Notes: generated by a model from the letters alone, not told the origin. 64,000 nt of DNA from Saccharicrinis aurantiacus (GCF_001660705.2 NZ_LYBV02000041.1:1-64000); one strand, 5' to 3'. Shown: positions 27,211-37,540, numbered from the stretch's first letter. Made by a program: numbers and translations.

Positions 27211-28023
27211 TTAATAGCCAAATTGTTGTTTGATACGCGCAATAAACATCTTATCATTTAACTTTCTCCGATTGGCAAGTAATTCTACGGCATCTGCACC
27301 AGCTTCGTATCTTAAGGTGTTTGTTCCGTCGGTAACAGCCGCATAAATTTGTTTGGTTACCACAATTGGAGGTGACGAAATATTACCTACACTGTTATGA
27401 AATTTCATCAGTTTTTCTATTGCAGGCTGGTATTCTAACATGGTTTCATCGTTATTAAAATCGAAGGAACGCCCGCCAAAGTCAGTTGCAATAATACCTG
27501 GTTCAATAATTTTCACTTTAATTCCAATAGGCTCCAACTCAAAGTGTAATGATTCGGAAATACCTTCGATAGCGAATTTTGTTCCATGATAAAGCGAGCC
27601 CAATGGGAAAGTTGTTTTACCTCCAATAGATGAGATATTAATAATAACACCATCTTTGTTGGCTCTGAAATGGGGAAGAAGTGCACGGGTAACATCTAAC
27701 ACTCCAATAATATTAGTATTTAGTTGGCGAATCATTTTTTCTCTTGTGAAAGCCTCCAGCGGACCAAAAGCTCCATAACCGGCATTGTTTAGTAAAACAT
27801 CAATTTTACCAAATCTCTCAATCCCTTCTTTTACAGCATTGTCAATTGATTCCAGGTTGGTAACATCTAAGCGGGTTACCAAAGTATTTTCTAGTTTGAT
27901 AAGCTCTTCTTCCTTTTCAGGAGTTCGCATGGTTGCAATTACGTTCCATCCTTTTTTGTTGAAATACTTTGCTGTGGTTTTCCCGATTCCGGAGCTTGCA
28001 CCAGTAATTAATATTGTTTTCAT
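27211..28023 (-). CDS. Short-chain dehydrogenase/reductase (SDR)
   Basis: The 270-residue SDR has TGASSGIG (about 7-14), NNAGYGAFGPLEAF (about 84-97), and the catalytic segment ISSIGGKT...LYHGTKFAIEG. It belongs to the classical group that often acts on small carbonyls or steroids; the substrate is unknown. Its promoter region (28138-28232) is a near copy of that of the next SDR gene. The operator is unusually far from the start, 175 bp against about 57. Confidence 0.93.
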   Translation of the reverse strand: MKTILITGASSGIGKTTAKYFNKKGWNVIATMRTPEKEEELIKLENTLVTRLDVTNLESIDNAVKEGIERFGKIDVLLNNAGYGAFGPLEAFTREKMIRQLNTNIIGVLDVTRALLPHFRANKDGVIINISSIGGKTTFPLGSLYHGTKFAIEGISESLHFELEPIGIKVKIIEPGIIATDFGGRSFDFNNDETMLEYQPAIEKLMKFHNSVGNISSPPIVVTKQIYAAVTDGTNTLRYEAGADAVELLANRRKLNDKMFIARIKQQFGY

Positions 28024-28168
28024 GTTTAAATTTTTTTGATTTCTGTATGTTCAAAGTTTTGAAGACATTCAGGAACTCCCATAAATTTTAATCATTCTTC
28101 TATGTTAATTTAGAATGATAAAAATTCATGTTCGTTTCATTTTGTATTGTTTAAAAATTTAACTGATA

Positions 28169-28232
28169 CAAAAATACTGACGAAATACTTCGTGGATGTA
28201 TAGTAATTACAGGGTGTTGTATACTAATTACA
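28169..28232 (-). promoter_or_regulatory. Paired operator plus -7 element before the SDR at 27211
   Basis: GTATAGTAATTACA (28198-28211) and GTATACTAATTACA (28219-28232) are 21 bp apart. TATTTTTG on the minus strand (28176-28169) is the -7 element, again exactly 21 bp from the nearer operator. Confidence 0.85.
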
Positions 28233-28253
28233 GAATAAGGAAATCATTGCTTC

Positions 28254-28297
28254 AAAAAAAAATCACAGTAATAATAAAAGATATTACTGTGATTTTT
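28254..28297 (-). terminator. Strong terminator after the SDR at 28377
   Basis: AAAAATCACAGTAATA (28258-28273) pairs perfectly over 16 bp with 28282-28297. The minus strand continues in a run of T. It separates two operator-controlled transcription units. Confidence 0.92.
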
Positions 28298-28376
28298 GAA
28301 ATAACGTTACCTATTAAAAGATTGAATTATAAATAAGGATATAATTTTATCAGCTTCAAATTAGATAATCACTATT

Positions 28377-29246
28377 CTAATTTACTTTTGTTTCTAGTAA
28401 ATAATCCATTTTGTACGCTTGCAAGGAACCATCTTGTATTGGTTGCGTTAATTCATTAACCTTATCTGCTCCTAGTGGTAGTCCAACAGTGGTTCTTGTA
28501 GGTCTGGAGCCTTGAGGCATTTCAGCAAGTTTCAAATAAGCCTCAGCAACTAAATTAGGCTGAGGGAAACCGTCTGATTGTAATAAGGTAGCAACCCCTT
28601 CCATCATACCTCCAAAAATTGCTTGCACCTCAGAATACTCTTCTACAATTTCCGTTCTTGCTTCAGGTGAGAATGAACCAACCAAGTTTGTTCCAAATGG
28701 TCCTGGTTCAACTAAAATAGTTTCTACACCGGTAGGAGCCAATTCATATTTTAAACTTTGTGTGTAAGCCTCTATAGCAGCTTTAGATGCACCGTAAGTT
28801 GCTGCAAAAGGAGCAAATACTCTACCATAGGCAGATGTTGTATTAATGATTAGTCCCTTTCCTTCTTTACGCATATTTGGTAATACTGCTTGGGTGGTTC
28901 TAATTATACCATAATAGTTTACATTCATCAATTGATTTGCCTGATCAATGCTAAAGGCTTCTGCAATACCCATATGCATAATACCAGCATTGTTTATTAG
29001 TACATCAATTGTACCTACTTCATTAATTATGCTGTCCATTGCAACTTTTACCGACTCGTCATCTGCAACGTCGGTGTCCACCACTTTAATATTCGAAGAA
29101 TATTTTTCCAGTTCTTGTTTCTTTTCAGAATTGCGTCCTTCTGGATTTCTCATTGTTGCATAAACCTTGTAACCCTTGTCTGCAAATAGCTTTGCTGAGA
29201 GATATCCAAATCCGTTACTGCTTCCTGTGATTATTACATTTTTCAT
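28377..29246 (-). CDS. Short-chain dehydrogenase/reductase (SDR)
   Basis: The 289-residue SDR has TGSSNGFG (about 7-14), NNAGIMHMG (about 87-95) and the catalytic TTSAYGRV...TYGASKAAIEAYT. The long C-terminal part after EPGPFGTNL fits the subgroup around E. coli YbbO-like enzymes that act on aldehydes. The start codon lies 58 bp downstream of a paired operator. It heads the leftward cluster and has its own terminator. Confidence 0.92.
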   Translation of the reverse strand: MKNVIITGSSNGFGYLSAKLFADKGYKVYATMRNPEGRNSEKKQELEKYSSNIKVVDTDVADDESVKVAMDSIINEVGTIDVLINNAGIMHMGIAEAFSIDQANQLMNVNYYGIIRTTQAVLPNMRKEGKGLIINTTSAYGRVFAPFAATYGASKAAIEAYTQSLKYELAPTGVETILVEPGPFGTNLVGSFSPEARTEIVEEYSEVQAIFGGMMEGVATLLQSDGFPQPNLVAEAYLKLAEMPQGSRPTRTTVGLPLGADKVNELTQPIQDGSLQAYKMDYLLETKVN

Positions 29247-29274
29247 TTTGTATTCTTTAAAAATTTATCTGATA

Positions 29275-29338
29275 CAAAACTACAGCTAGTAGACTCCGCT
29301 ACTGTATAGCAATTACAGGATGTTGTATACTAATTACA
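29275..29338 (-). promoter_or_regulatory. Paired operator plus -7 element before the SDR at 28377
   Basis: GTATAGCAATTACA (29304-29317) and GTATACTAATTACA (29325-29338) are 21 bp apart. TAGTTTTG on the minus strand (29282-29275) is the -7 element, exactly 21 bp from the nearer operator. The rest of 29247-29673 shows no recognisable gene. Confidence 0.85.
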
Positions 29339-29673
29339 GAAAAACAAAAAAAATAGTATTTCTACCAGCGTTATTACTTATCTCGTTAAGGTTTATTTTA
29401 AATCGTAATCAAATTCACATCCGGTTTTTAATATAACAGGTTAGTTTGCACATATACTTTTTTGTAACTTCTAGTGCTTTAAAAGAATGCTACATTCTTT
29501 TATCAGATTGTATTAAAAAAACAAGTTCTGTATTTTTTTTCTTCATCCAACGATTTCATAAACCCTTTCCAACCTGACAGAAATTAATGTACGACCGCCA
29601 GAACCTACCAACTATGATTTGGAATATCGATGGTACTTTGCTCTTAGTTGATACTTATTTAACGTTAATAAGA

Positions 29674-30009
29674 TTAGTCTTTTTTTCTTTTCTTTTGGAT
29701 AGCTAAAGACTCTTTTGCCCACTCTATAAATTCATCAGCATCTTCGAATACATCGGGAGGAATGTTGTAAAAAGAAACCACCATAGATTCGTTATTTTTA
29801 AACGGTTTTAATTGAGTTGAACCTGCTTTAGAAAATTTGTGCCTGTTTGAGTCATCTACTTTCATGTATACAACATCATCAGCAATCATAGCAAATACTA
29901 AATGGTCTTGATACAAAGCAACACAGCCAAACATACGTTTTACATGCACTTTACCCCATCCTGATAATAGATCTAGTACATATTGGAGGAAATCTTTTGT
30001 TACAGTCAT
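29674..30009 (-). CDS. TfoX N-terminal domain protein
   Basis: The protein of about 111 residues has the TfoX/Sxy N-terminal pattern: WGKVHVKRMFGCVALYQDHL, then FAMIADDVVYMKVDD and LKPFKNNESMVVSFYNIPPD, with a Lys-rich C terminus. Proteobacterial TfoX/Sxy co-activates competence genes with CRP. Stand-alone N-terminal domains like this are common in Bacteroidota and their role is unknown. The ATG at 30009 is preferred; one at 30036 would add nine residues. Confidence 0.88.
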   Translation of the reverse strand: MTVTKDFLQYVLDLLSGWGKVHVKRMFGCVALYQDHLVFAMIADDVVYMKVDDSNRHKFSKAGSTQLKPFKNNESMVVSFYNIPPDVFEDADEFIEWAKESLAIQKKRKKD

Positions 30010-30788
30010 ATAGTTTCTGTTAATAGTTATGTCCAAAGAAGAAATAAGATAAGAATAATGAATTCATCTGAACCTGCATTAATTAAAATGCAGCAACCTT
30101 GTTTGCAAACCTTTCCCACTTACTATGGCTATCTATAGTTTTTAGTATCACAGTTTACTAAAAAGTTTACTCGCAATCCAGGTACTAATTAAGAATTCTA
30201 TCCTAGCTAGTAACAATATTAGAAATGCAGAGTTTCACTCTCCAAGTCCTTAGTTTACAAATGCAATCCAAAACATGCTTCTCAAGTTTCCCACTAAAAA
30301 AAGAAAACATTTTTGGAAATGCCATAAACGTTGCCCTGATTTCTACAAAATGTATTCAAATATTTGTAGTTAAAATGATAATTACAAATTGTTTTAAGTT
30401 GATTTTTTGTTTGCCATATTGCTTGTTCACAAATACTACATAAAGTTAAAGGGGCATAGAAATGTTTTCGATGATAGTTGCTAAGAAATCAGGAGTTACG
30501 GATTTTTATAGGAATACGGCTTAAATATTGGGCAGAAATACCATTAAAAGAGGCAACTTGATGTTGAAGCACTCTTAAAATTACTTGTTAGTTATTCTTT
30601 AACAGGGCAAGGTATCTTTCTTTTAAAGTTTTAAATTATAAAATCCATGCCTTACGATTCTGATTTTATAACGTTCATTTTAAATAGTAAGATGGCTCCA
30701 CCTATTAGGTAAAAGTATTTTTTAGTTAAAAAAAGTTATGTTTGTAGTCCACTCCAACTCTATAGATTCTCATTAATGCTTATAATCA
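30010..30788. other. Gene-poor leader region before the HTCS gene
   Basis: About 780 bp of AT-rich sequence has only short reading frames, such as one of 72 codons from 30225 with no family resemblance. TATGTTTG at 30737-30744 fits the TAnnTTTG -7 consensus 44 bp before the HTCS start codon, without a clear -33 partner. Nothing else is supported. Confidence 0.5.
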
Positions 30789-33700
30789 ATGGATATACTT
30801 AAAACCGCTACCAATAGTTATATAAAGGCTTTTATTAGTACGTTATTATTATCGTTTTCATTATGCCTAGGAGCTACTAGCAGGCCTTTTGAAGCCATTC
30901 AACATCTTTCAGTTGATGAAGGTCTTACACATCATGGGGTTACGTGTGTGCTTGAGGATAGTAAAGGCTATGTATGGATAGGAACCTATGATGGTCTACA
31001 TCGATATGATGGTTACGGCTTTGAGGTGACACGGAATAGACTGGGAGATAAAATAATTTTAAGTAATCGTATTCGAAGTCTAGCAGAAGATAAACATGGT
31101 GATATTTGGATAGGTACTGATGAGGGACTATCTATATATGATTATTCGACAGGGCATATTGAGAATGTTTATTCGAATAGTTTATTCGAACAAGAAACAA
31201 CGGGTCCTATCATTAGAAAGATTTTAATCACAGAAGAAAGTATTCTATGTATAACGGAATTAAATGGAGTGTTAATCTTTAACCATGATTATACTTTGAA
31301 GAATCAATATATACCTCAAATAGATATTTCGAGAGAGATTAAGTTACGAGATGTTATAGAATTAGATAAAAATAACTATTTGATTTCGTCTACCATTGGC
31401 GCATTGCTTTTCGATAAAAAAACAGGAGAGTTTACGCATCACTTAAAAGAATTGATTTATTCAAGTACTTCATGTATTAAAATAAATAGAAATAATATGG
31501 TCATTAGTGCCTCTAGAGGACTGGTGTTTATTAATTATGATTTAGATAATACTGATCAGCCGTTTGGAGAAATGTCTTCTGTTTTAAAAGATATAGAGGT
31601 AAGTGCCCTGGGAATTGATAAGTTCAATAATTTGTGGGTGGGAGAACGCAATGATGGCCTATGTAAAATAACAAATGTAAAAGGTGTTATTGCAGGATTT
31701 AAACCAGAAATAGTTGAGTCTGATCTAGGAGTTGAGTCTATAAGAGCAAGTACTATTCATATTGGAGCTAATGATAGATGTTGGTTTGGGTCTTTTAATA
31801 ATGGGGTATATCGTTTTTCAATAAACGAGAATCCATATTATTATCATTCGTCAGAAGAGGATGACAAATATGGCATTACAAGTAATCGTATATTAAATGT
31901 AGAACCATATGATGATAATCGAGTGTTCGTGTCGGCCTATTTTGGAGGATTTGGTTTATTTAACACCCTTACTCATTTGTTTGAACCGCTTCCATTTTCC
32001 TTGCCAGAAGATCAATGGGTAAAAGAGTCTTTCGTATTCGTAGATTCTCGAGGTATTGTTTGGATAAGTTCATCTTACCCACTTCATAGTTTATTGCGAA
32101 TTAAGCCTGGTGAAAGAAAAGCTAGCCTAATTAAGGGAAATAGTTTTCCGAAAATGAAGGGGATTCGGTCTATTACAGAAGATCACAAGGGGAATTTGTG
32201 GATAGCTTGTATTAACGGTTTATTCAGAGTAGTTATTGGTTTTAATGGAGAGGTAGAAAAGGTTGAAGATGTGAACAATAATAGCCTCTTTATAAAAGAT
32301 AAGCTTGATTTAGTTCGCTATGTTTATGCTGACCCTCTGCATGACTTTGTATGGGTTGGTACGGATACAGAAGGGCTATTGCGCATTGATAAAATAAATA
32401 GTGGATTGGTTGAGGATTTGGTTATTACCAAGTATACCAAAGATCAACAGAACTCCAATTCTATATCAAGTAACTTTGTAACTTCAATTGTGCGGATTCC
32501 TAATGGAGAGTTATGGATAGGAACAGAGCAGGGAGGTATTTGTAAAGTAATAAATAGTGAAAAACATCCTAGTTTCATCTCTTTCTCTGAAAAACAAGGA
32601 TTATCAAACGAAGTGGTTAAAAGTATTGTATGTGATAATGATAATAACCTATGGATTGCTACCAATCGTGGACTCAATCTGCTTAATACCAAAAACATGA
32701 ACATTAGGCGTATCCGCAAAAGGGATGGCCTGCCATACGATGGTTTCGGGTATAGTACTTGTATGATGGACAATGGAAGGATAGTTACTTCTAGTCAGAA
32801 TGGTTTTTTCTATTTTAATCCCAAGGTTGTTAAAGAGTCTGATGATTTGCCAAAGTTTGAGTTTGGTAATGTACAATTGTTTAACTCAATTGTAAGTCCA
32901 GGAGATACCATTGGAGATCGAGTATTATTAGAAAAGCGTATAGAGGAACAGCGTTCTATTGAGCTTGAGTATGATGAGAATATTATAGGTATTGAGCTTA
33001 TATCATTACACTTACAAAATTCTGAAAATTATTTTCTTCAATATAGACTGCCTCCTTTTAGTGATAAATGGATGAAGATTTCTTCCGACGAAAGATACCT
33101 ACACTTTAATGGTTTACCACCGGGAGAGTACGAGCTTGAGGTAATGGCCTCAAATGCTAAAGACGAATGGACTGATATTGAGAAGATATCAATTCTTATT
33201 CACCCTCCCATTTGGAAAACTAAATGGGCCATTGCAAGCTATTTAATTATAGTGATCATCATGATTATTGGAATAATAAAGACAATAATTAGCATGCAAA
33301 GTTTAAAACATAATTTAGAAATTGAACAACTGGAGAAAACAAAAACAGAAGAAGTAAGTGACGTTAAGTTTAAATTCTTCTCTAATATCTCGCATGAGTT
33401 TAAAACACCATTAACACTTATTTCTGCACCTATTGATATATTATTAGAGCGTTTTAACAAAGATACCGATGTTAATAATCAATTGCTTTTGGTAAAGCGT
33501 CAGGCTGGAAAAATGTCACAATTAGTTGATCAGGTGCATGATTTTCAGAAGGCTGATAAAAACCTTTTGAAGATGAACTACAGTCAATTTACCTTTAATG
33601 GTTTTATATCATCAGTAGTGAATGATTTTACTTATTTAGCCAGTGATAATAATAAAACACTAAAACTTGAGAAAGTAACTGATATCGTGTTTGTATTGGC

Positions 33701-34928
33701 AGATAGAGATAAGCTTGAAAAGATATTTAATAATCTTCTTAATAATGCTTTTAAGTTTACTGATTCAAACGATTCTATCAATATTAATTATCATGTGAAA
33801 GGTAATGAGTTAGAGATCACTGTAAGTGATACAGGTAAAGGAATTGATCAAGTTGATCTGCCGTTTGTATTTGATCGTTTTTATCAATCAAAGAAGAAAC
33901 ATAGTGCCTATACAGGAGGATCAGGAATTGGCTTAGCTTTTTCAAAGCGTTTGGTTGAGATGCATTATGGAAGCATTAAGGTGTCAAGTGAGTTAGGAAT
34001 AGGAACAGAGTTCACTATTGTTCTGCCAATTGTCGTGGATGGAAAGAATGCCCAATACGATGAGAAGGTACAGAAAATTATTAGTGAGGAAGAGAATTAT
34101 CGCACAGGTAGTGCCATCAAAGATGTGGATGAGTTACTCAACTTTAAGGTAGATGAAGACCTCAATGAGTCTATCGTGTTTTTTGTTGAGGATAACGATG
34201 ATATGCGAAATTTTGTAGAAAGTGTACTGTCAAAATATTTTAAGGTGAAATCGTTTGCTAATGGTCAGGCTTGTGTTAATGCTATGGAGACAGAGTGGCC
34301 CGATTTAATTTTGAGTGATGTATTAATGCCGCAACTTAATGGCTTTGAACTGTGTGAGAAGGTAAAGTCTGATATAAAAACCAGTCACATACCAGTTATC
34401 TTACTTACAGCTTGTACAACTATTGAGGATCAGATTGAAGGTTTAAAAATGGGAGCTGATGCCTATATTAAAAAACCCTTTAATTTGCTACATTTGGTAA
34501 CACGTGCAGAAACATTATTATTAAGTCGTAAAAAATTACGTGAACGTTATCAGGTGGATTATCCTTTAAGTAATGAGAAACAGAATAGCGAGGATGATGC
34601 TTTCTTAAATAAGTTATATGAGTTGATGGAAGCGAGTATTGATGATCAGGATTTGGTTATGGATCAATTTGCCAAAGAGTTATTCCTTAATAGAACTCAC
34701 TTTTACCAAAAAGTAAAAGCTTTAACTAATCAAACGCCGTATGACTTGCTAAAATCATATCGCCTAAAAAAAGGAGCTAGGCTTTTGGCTCAAGAGCGTT
34801 TACCAGTTGGTGAAGTATGTTTGTTAATAGGTTTTAAAAGTAGAACTCATTTTAGTAAACTCTTTAAAGAAACCTACAATGTTACACCAGGTAAATATGC
34901 TGCTGAACAAGCTAAAAAGCTCTCGTAA
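30789..34928 (+). CDS. Hybrid two-component system regulator (HTCS) of the utilization locus
   Basis: The 1379-residue one-protein two-component system has a signal peptide, then a periplasmic double propeller of 'two-component regulator' repeats (about 35-725, e.g. DSKGYVWIGTYDGL, EDKHGDIWIGTDEGL). A Y_Y_Y domain follows (about 735-808), then a transmembrane helix (about 813-834). The histidine kinase has His869 in NISHEFKTPLT, and its ATPase carries NNAFKFTDSND and GSGIGLAFSKRL. A receiver domain (Asp1177 in LSDVLMP) and a C-terminal AraC-type helix-turn-helix (VGEVCLLIGFKSRTHFSKLF) complete it. Such proteins bind an oligosaccharide in the periplasm and switch on the adjacent SusCD locus. 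All catalytic residues are present. Confidence 0.97.
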   Translation: MDILKTATNSYIKAFISTLLLSFSLCLGATSRPFEAIQHLSVDEGLTHHGVTCVLEDSKGYVWIGTYDGLHRYDGYGFEVTRNRLGDKIILSNRIRSLAEDKHGDIWIGTDEGLSIYDYSTGHIENVYSNSLFEQETTGPIIRKILITEESILCITELNGVLIFNHDYTLKNQYIPQIDISREIKLRDVIELDKNNYLISSTIGALLFDKKTGEFTHHLKELIYSSTSCIKINRNNMVISASRGLVFINYDLDNTDQPFGEMSSVLKDIEVSALGIDKFNNLWVGERNDGLCKITNVKGVIAGFKPEIVESDLGVESIRASTIHIGANDRCWFGSFNNGVYRFSINENPYYYHSSEEDDKYGITSNRILNVEPYDDNRVFVSAYFGGFGLFNTLTHLFEPLPFSLPEDQWVKESFVFVDSRGIVWISSSYPLHSLLRIKPGERKASLIKGNSFPKMKGIRSITEDHKGNLWIACINGLFRVVIGFNGEVEKVEDVNNNSLFIKDKLDLVRYVYADPLHDFVWVGTDTEGLLRIDKINSGLVEDLVITKYTKDQQNSNSISSNFVTSIVRIPNGELWIGTEQGGICKVINSEKHPSFISFSEKQGLSNEVVKSIVCDNDNNLWIATNRGLNLLNTKNMNIRRIRKRDGLPYDGFGYSTCMMDNGRIVTSSQNGFFYFNPKVVKESDDLPKFEFGNVQLFNSIVSPGDTIGDRVLLEKRIEEQRSIELEYDENIIGIELISLHLQNSENYFLQYRLPPFSDKWMKISSDERYLHFNGLPPGEYELEVMASNAKDEWTDIEKISILIHPPIWKTKWAIASYLIIVIIMIIGIIKTIISMQSLKHNLEIEQLEKTKTEEVSDVKFKFFSNISHEFKTPLTLISAPIDILLERFNKDTDVNNQLLLVKRQAGKMSQLVDQVHDFQKADKNLLKMNYSQFTFNGFISSVVNDFTYLASDNNKTLKLEKVTDIVFVLADRDKLEKIFNNLLNNAFKFTDSNDSININYHVKGNELEITVSDTGKGIDQVDLPFVFDRFYQSKKKHSAYTGGSGIGLAFSKRLVEMHYGSIKVSSELGIGTEFTIVLPIVVDGKNAQYDEKVQKIISEEENYRTGSAIKDVDELLNFKVDEDLNESIVFFVEDNDDMRNFVESVLSKYFKVKSFANGQACVNAMETEWPDLILSDVLMPQLNGFELCEKVKSDIKTSHIPVILLTACTTIEDQIEGLKMGADAYIKKPFNLLHLVTRAETLLLSRKKLRERYQVDYPLSNEKQNSEDDAFLNKLYELMEASIDDQDLVMDQFAKELFLNRTHFYQKVKALTNQTPYDLLKSYRLKKGARLLAQERLPVGEVCLLIGFKSRTHFSKLFKETYNVTPGKYAAEQAKKLS

Positions 34929-34968
34929 AATCTATTAGCATTAATTAAAATTCTATTTAATATACAGT

Positions 34969-35003
34969 AAGCCTAGTTTCTAATTATGAAACTAGGCTTT
35001 TTT
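34969..35003 (+). terminator. Terminator of the HTCS gene
   Basis: AAGCCTAGTTTC (34969-34980) pairs perfectly with GAAACTAGGCTT (34988-34999), followed by TTTTT. The GH110-SusCD genes downstream therefore have their own promoter. Confidence 0.93.
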
Positions 35004-35103
35004 GTTCGTTATAAAAATACAAGTAGTCATAGTAATAGGGTATTAAACCTGATCTAAGTATTTAAGGTTCTTAAAATACAATAAAACAAAATCTTACAGA
35101 GAA

Positions 35104-35207
35104 GAGGTATAGCACCGCTATGGTTATTTCAGGAAAGTTAGTAAATGGTTTGTTTTGAAGTAGTTTAAATGCGTAATAGGATGTTTAATGCATATTTCGG
35201 GCTAAAC
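35104..35207 (+). repeat. About 105-bp repeat, copy A (upstream of the GH110-SusCD operon)
   Basis: This region is about 80% identical to the reverse complement of 49395-49500, from GAGGTATAGCACCGCTATGG to ATGCATATTTCGGGCTAAAC. It has the same orientation relative to the downstream gene as the other copy, so it may be a shared regulatory leader rather than junk. The remaining stretch 35208-35650 shows no gene. Confidence 0.75.
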
Positions 35208-35650
35208 CCACAATATGCGTTAGAAAATCTATAACCTAATTGTAGCGTTTCATGAGAATTTAGACAGGATTATAAAATCCAGTTAAATGAAATTGATATT
35301 TCTTACCAGTCAGTGTCCTGAATTATTCAAATTTTCGGTTCGTATCATGCGCAATATTCTCTGCATTCAATAGATGTTTTTTTTCAAAATGTATCTAAAA
35401 GTTAATAAAAGCTCATTCTTTTAACCTATAGAGTACCTAAGTGTCTCTATGAGTAAACATAGTACACTCTGTTAATCAATGTTATACATAAATAATGTAT
35501 ATGTGTGTAATTAACAGTTATTAACCTTCTGAGACTATTGCTTTACAAAAACAGACTCTTCCTAATTTAGTAATACAGAGCTTTACAATCGTAGAATAAT
35601 AGTCGCTGTAATGGCTATTCTATATCATGAAATTAAACACCATTCATAAT

Positions 35651-37540
35651 ATGAAGATCACACAGATTTGTATTTCAACCTTCTTGTTATCCATTTTATT
35701 AACAATAAGTAGTTGCGTAACTAAAGAACCAAGATTCTTGCAGGTAATGTTTGATACCTCTATCAAAGAGGATGCCACTCCAGCAGTTTTAGCGAAGATG
35801 ATGAAAGCCAAAGAGCTTGGGAGTTCTGAGGTGCAATTTGAAAAAGGAACGTACCATTTTTATCCTGATAAAGGTAAAGAGTTTTATTGTTTTATATCTA
35901 ACCACTGTAATGTAATGGTTCGTACAGCTTTTCCTATAACAGGTTTAGATAATCTAACAATCGACGGGCAAGGTTCAACCTTTATATTTCATGGCGTTAT
36001 GATTCCTTTTTTAGTAGATGAGAGTACGAATATCACCGTTAAAAATTTGTCGATTGACTGGAATGATACATTTCATAGTGAAGGTTTAATCGTAGCGAAT
36101 GATGAGAAAAACGGAACCTTTGATATGCAAATCTCCGATGACTATCCATATGTGATTAGAAATCAGCAGCTCGTATTTATCAAAGAGTATTATGAACATA
36201 CTTTAGGACAGACCATTTTATATGATCCAACTCGTAAAGCGATTATATTTGGTTCAAGATCGTACACGCCTTTAACTGCTTATAAGAAGTTAAAGGTTAA
36301 GCATAACTTAGATAAAATTAACTATAAGTACGAAATCGATCCACGAGCACCTAAATTAAGAGGTACTCAATTAGAAGATAGGTTAATAGCTAAAGAGATT
36401 AAGCCTGGTTTAGTTCGTATTTATAATCATAGAAGAAAGCTGCCACAGGTAGGAATGATTCTTTCTGCTAAAGGTGAACAAGGATATAACCGTGTTGCAC
36501 CAGCGTTTAGAGTAACTAATACTAAAACATTTAATGCCGAAAATGTAAATGTACATCACGCTGGTGGAATGGGTATTATTGCTGAAAATTCAGAAGACTT
36601 AACCCTGGATGATTTTAATGTTACGCCATCTCACGGTCGTATGGTATCAACAACTGCCGACGCTACTCACTTTGTGGGATGTAGAGGAAAGGTAATTCTT
36701 CGTAACTGCACATTTAACAATCAATTAGATGACGCTTCAAATGTACATGGCACTTACCAAAAGGTTGTTGATATATTAGATGATAATCGCCTTGGCGTAA
36801 GAATGGGGCATGACCAGCAACAAGGTTTTACTATTGGAAGACCAAATGATACCATTGGTCTGGTAAGGTTAACCGATTCATTTTTTCCTTATGGTAAGGC
36901 AAGCATAAAAAGTATCGAATATATAAATAGTCGTTACCAGATTATCACATTTAATGAGCCCTTACCTAAGAATATAAAAGCGGGTGATTTATTAGAAAAT
37001 CTGGATGCATATCCTGAGCTCTTGGTTGAGAATTGTAACATCAGTAGAAATAGAGCTCGAGGATTATTGTTATCGACGCCTAAAAAAACGTTGATTAAAA
37101 ACAACTTCTTTCATACTGAGAAGGAAGCTCTTTTAATTCCAGTTGAGAGTGGATATTGGTACGAGTCGGGAAGCTCATCGAATCTAACCATTACAAATAA
37201 TGAGTTTAAAGACTGTTCCCATGGTGGTCAAAATCGTGGGATTATCCGTTTCGAAACCGATGATGATAATCAAAATATCGCTTTTAGAAACATTGTTATT
37301 AGTAATAATAAAATAGATCAATTCGATAACTGGATATTGGAAATAGCCAATACTGATGGTTTAAAGTTCACTGGAAATACCATTGTTAATAATGGAGGTT
37401 TCCCTCAATTGTATCCCCATAATCCTGCTATTTCTATTAAAACATCAAAAAATATAGTGTTTGAAAATAACACTTACAAGGGTAAGGCTAAGGTGATTAT
37501 TGAAACTAAAGCACCCATGAAAGAAATCAAATTTCAATAA
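35651..37540 (+). CDS. GH110-like alpha-1,3-galactosidase lipoprotein
   Basis: The protein of about 629 residues (start MKITQICISTF; an ATG at 35627 would add eight residues) has a lipoprotein signal ending in ISSC. The body is a right-handed parallel beta-helix. It shows GH110 hallmarks: DNLTIDGQGSTFIFHG, VHHAGGMGIIAENSEDL, TTADATHFVGCRGK and the conserved LDDASNVHGTY. GH110 enzymes remove terminal alpha-1,3-linked galactose by inversion; the first known act on blood group B and linear B structures. Upstream of SusC and under an HTCS, a dietary or algal galactan is the likely target. It is probably first in the operon 35651-45080. Confidence 0.88.
   Translation: MKITQICISTFLLSILLTISSCVTKEPRFLQVMFDTSIKEDATPAVLAKMMKAKELGSSEVQFEKGTYHFYPDKGKEFYCFISNHCNVMVRTAFPITGLDNLTIDGQGSTFIFHGVMIPFLVDESTNITVKNLSIDWNDTFHSEGLIVANDEKNGTFDMQISDDYPYVIRNQQLVFIKEYYEHTLGQTILYDPTRKAIIFGSRSYTPLTAYKKLKVKHNLDKINYKYEIDPRAPKLRGTQLEDRLIAKEIKPGLVRIYNHRRKLPQVGMILSAKGEQGYNRVAPAFRVTNTKTFNAENVNVHHAGGMGIIAENSEDLTLDDFNVTPSHGRMVSTTADATHFVGCRGKVILRNCTFNNQLDDASNVHGTYQKVVDILDDNRLGVRMGHDQQQGFTIGRPNDTIGLVRLTDSFFPYGKASIKSIEYINSRYQIITFNEPLPKNIKAGDLLENLDAYPELLVENCNISRNRARGLLLSTPKKTLIKNNFFHTEKEALLIPVESGYWYESGSSSNLTITNNEFKDCSHGGQNRGIIRFETDDDNQNIAFRNIVISNNKIDQFDNWILEIANTDGLKFTGNTIVNNGGFPQLYPHNPAISIKTSKNIVFENNTYKGKAKVIIETKAPMKEIKFQ

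Noticed and set aside
30225-30443. Small gene of 72 codons before the HTCS
   Set aside because: No family resemblance, no promoter or ribosome site, and a low-complexity composition.
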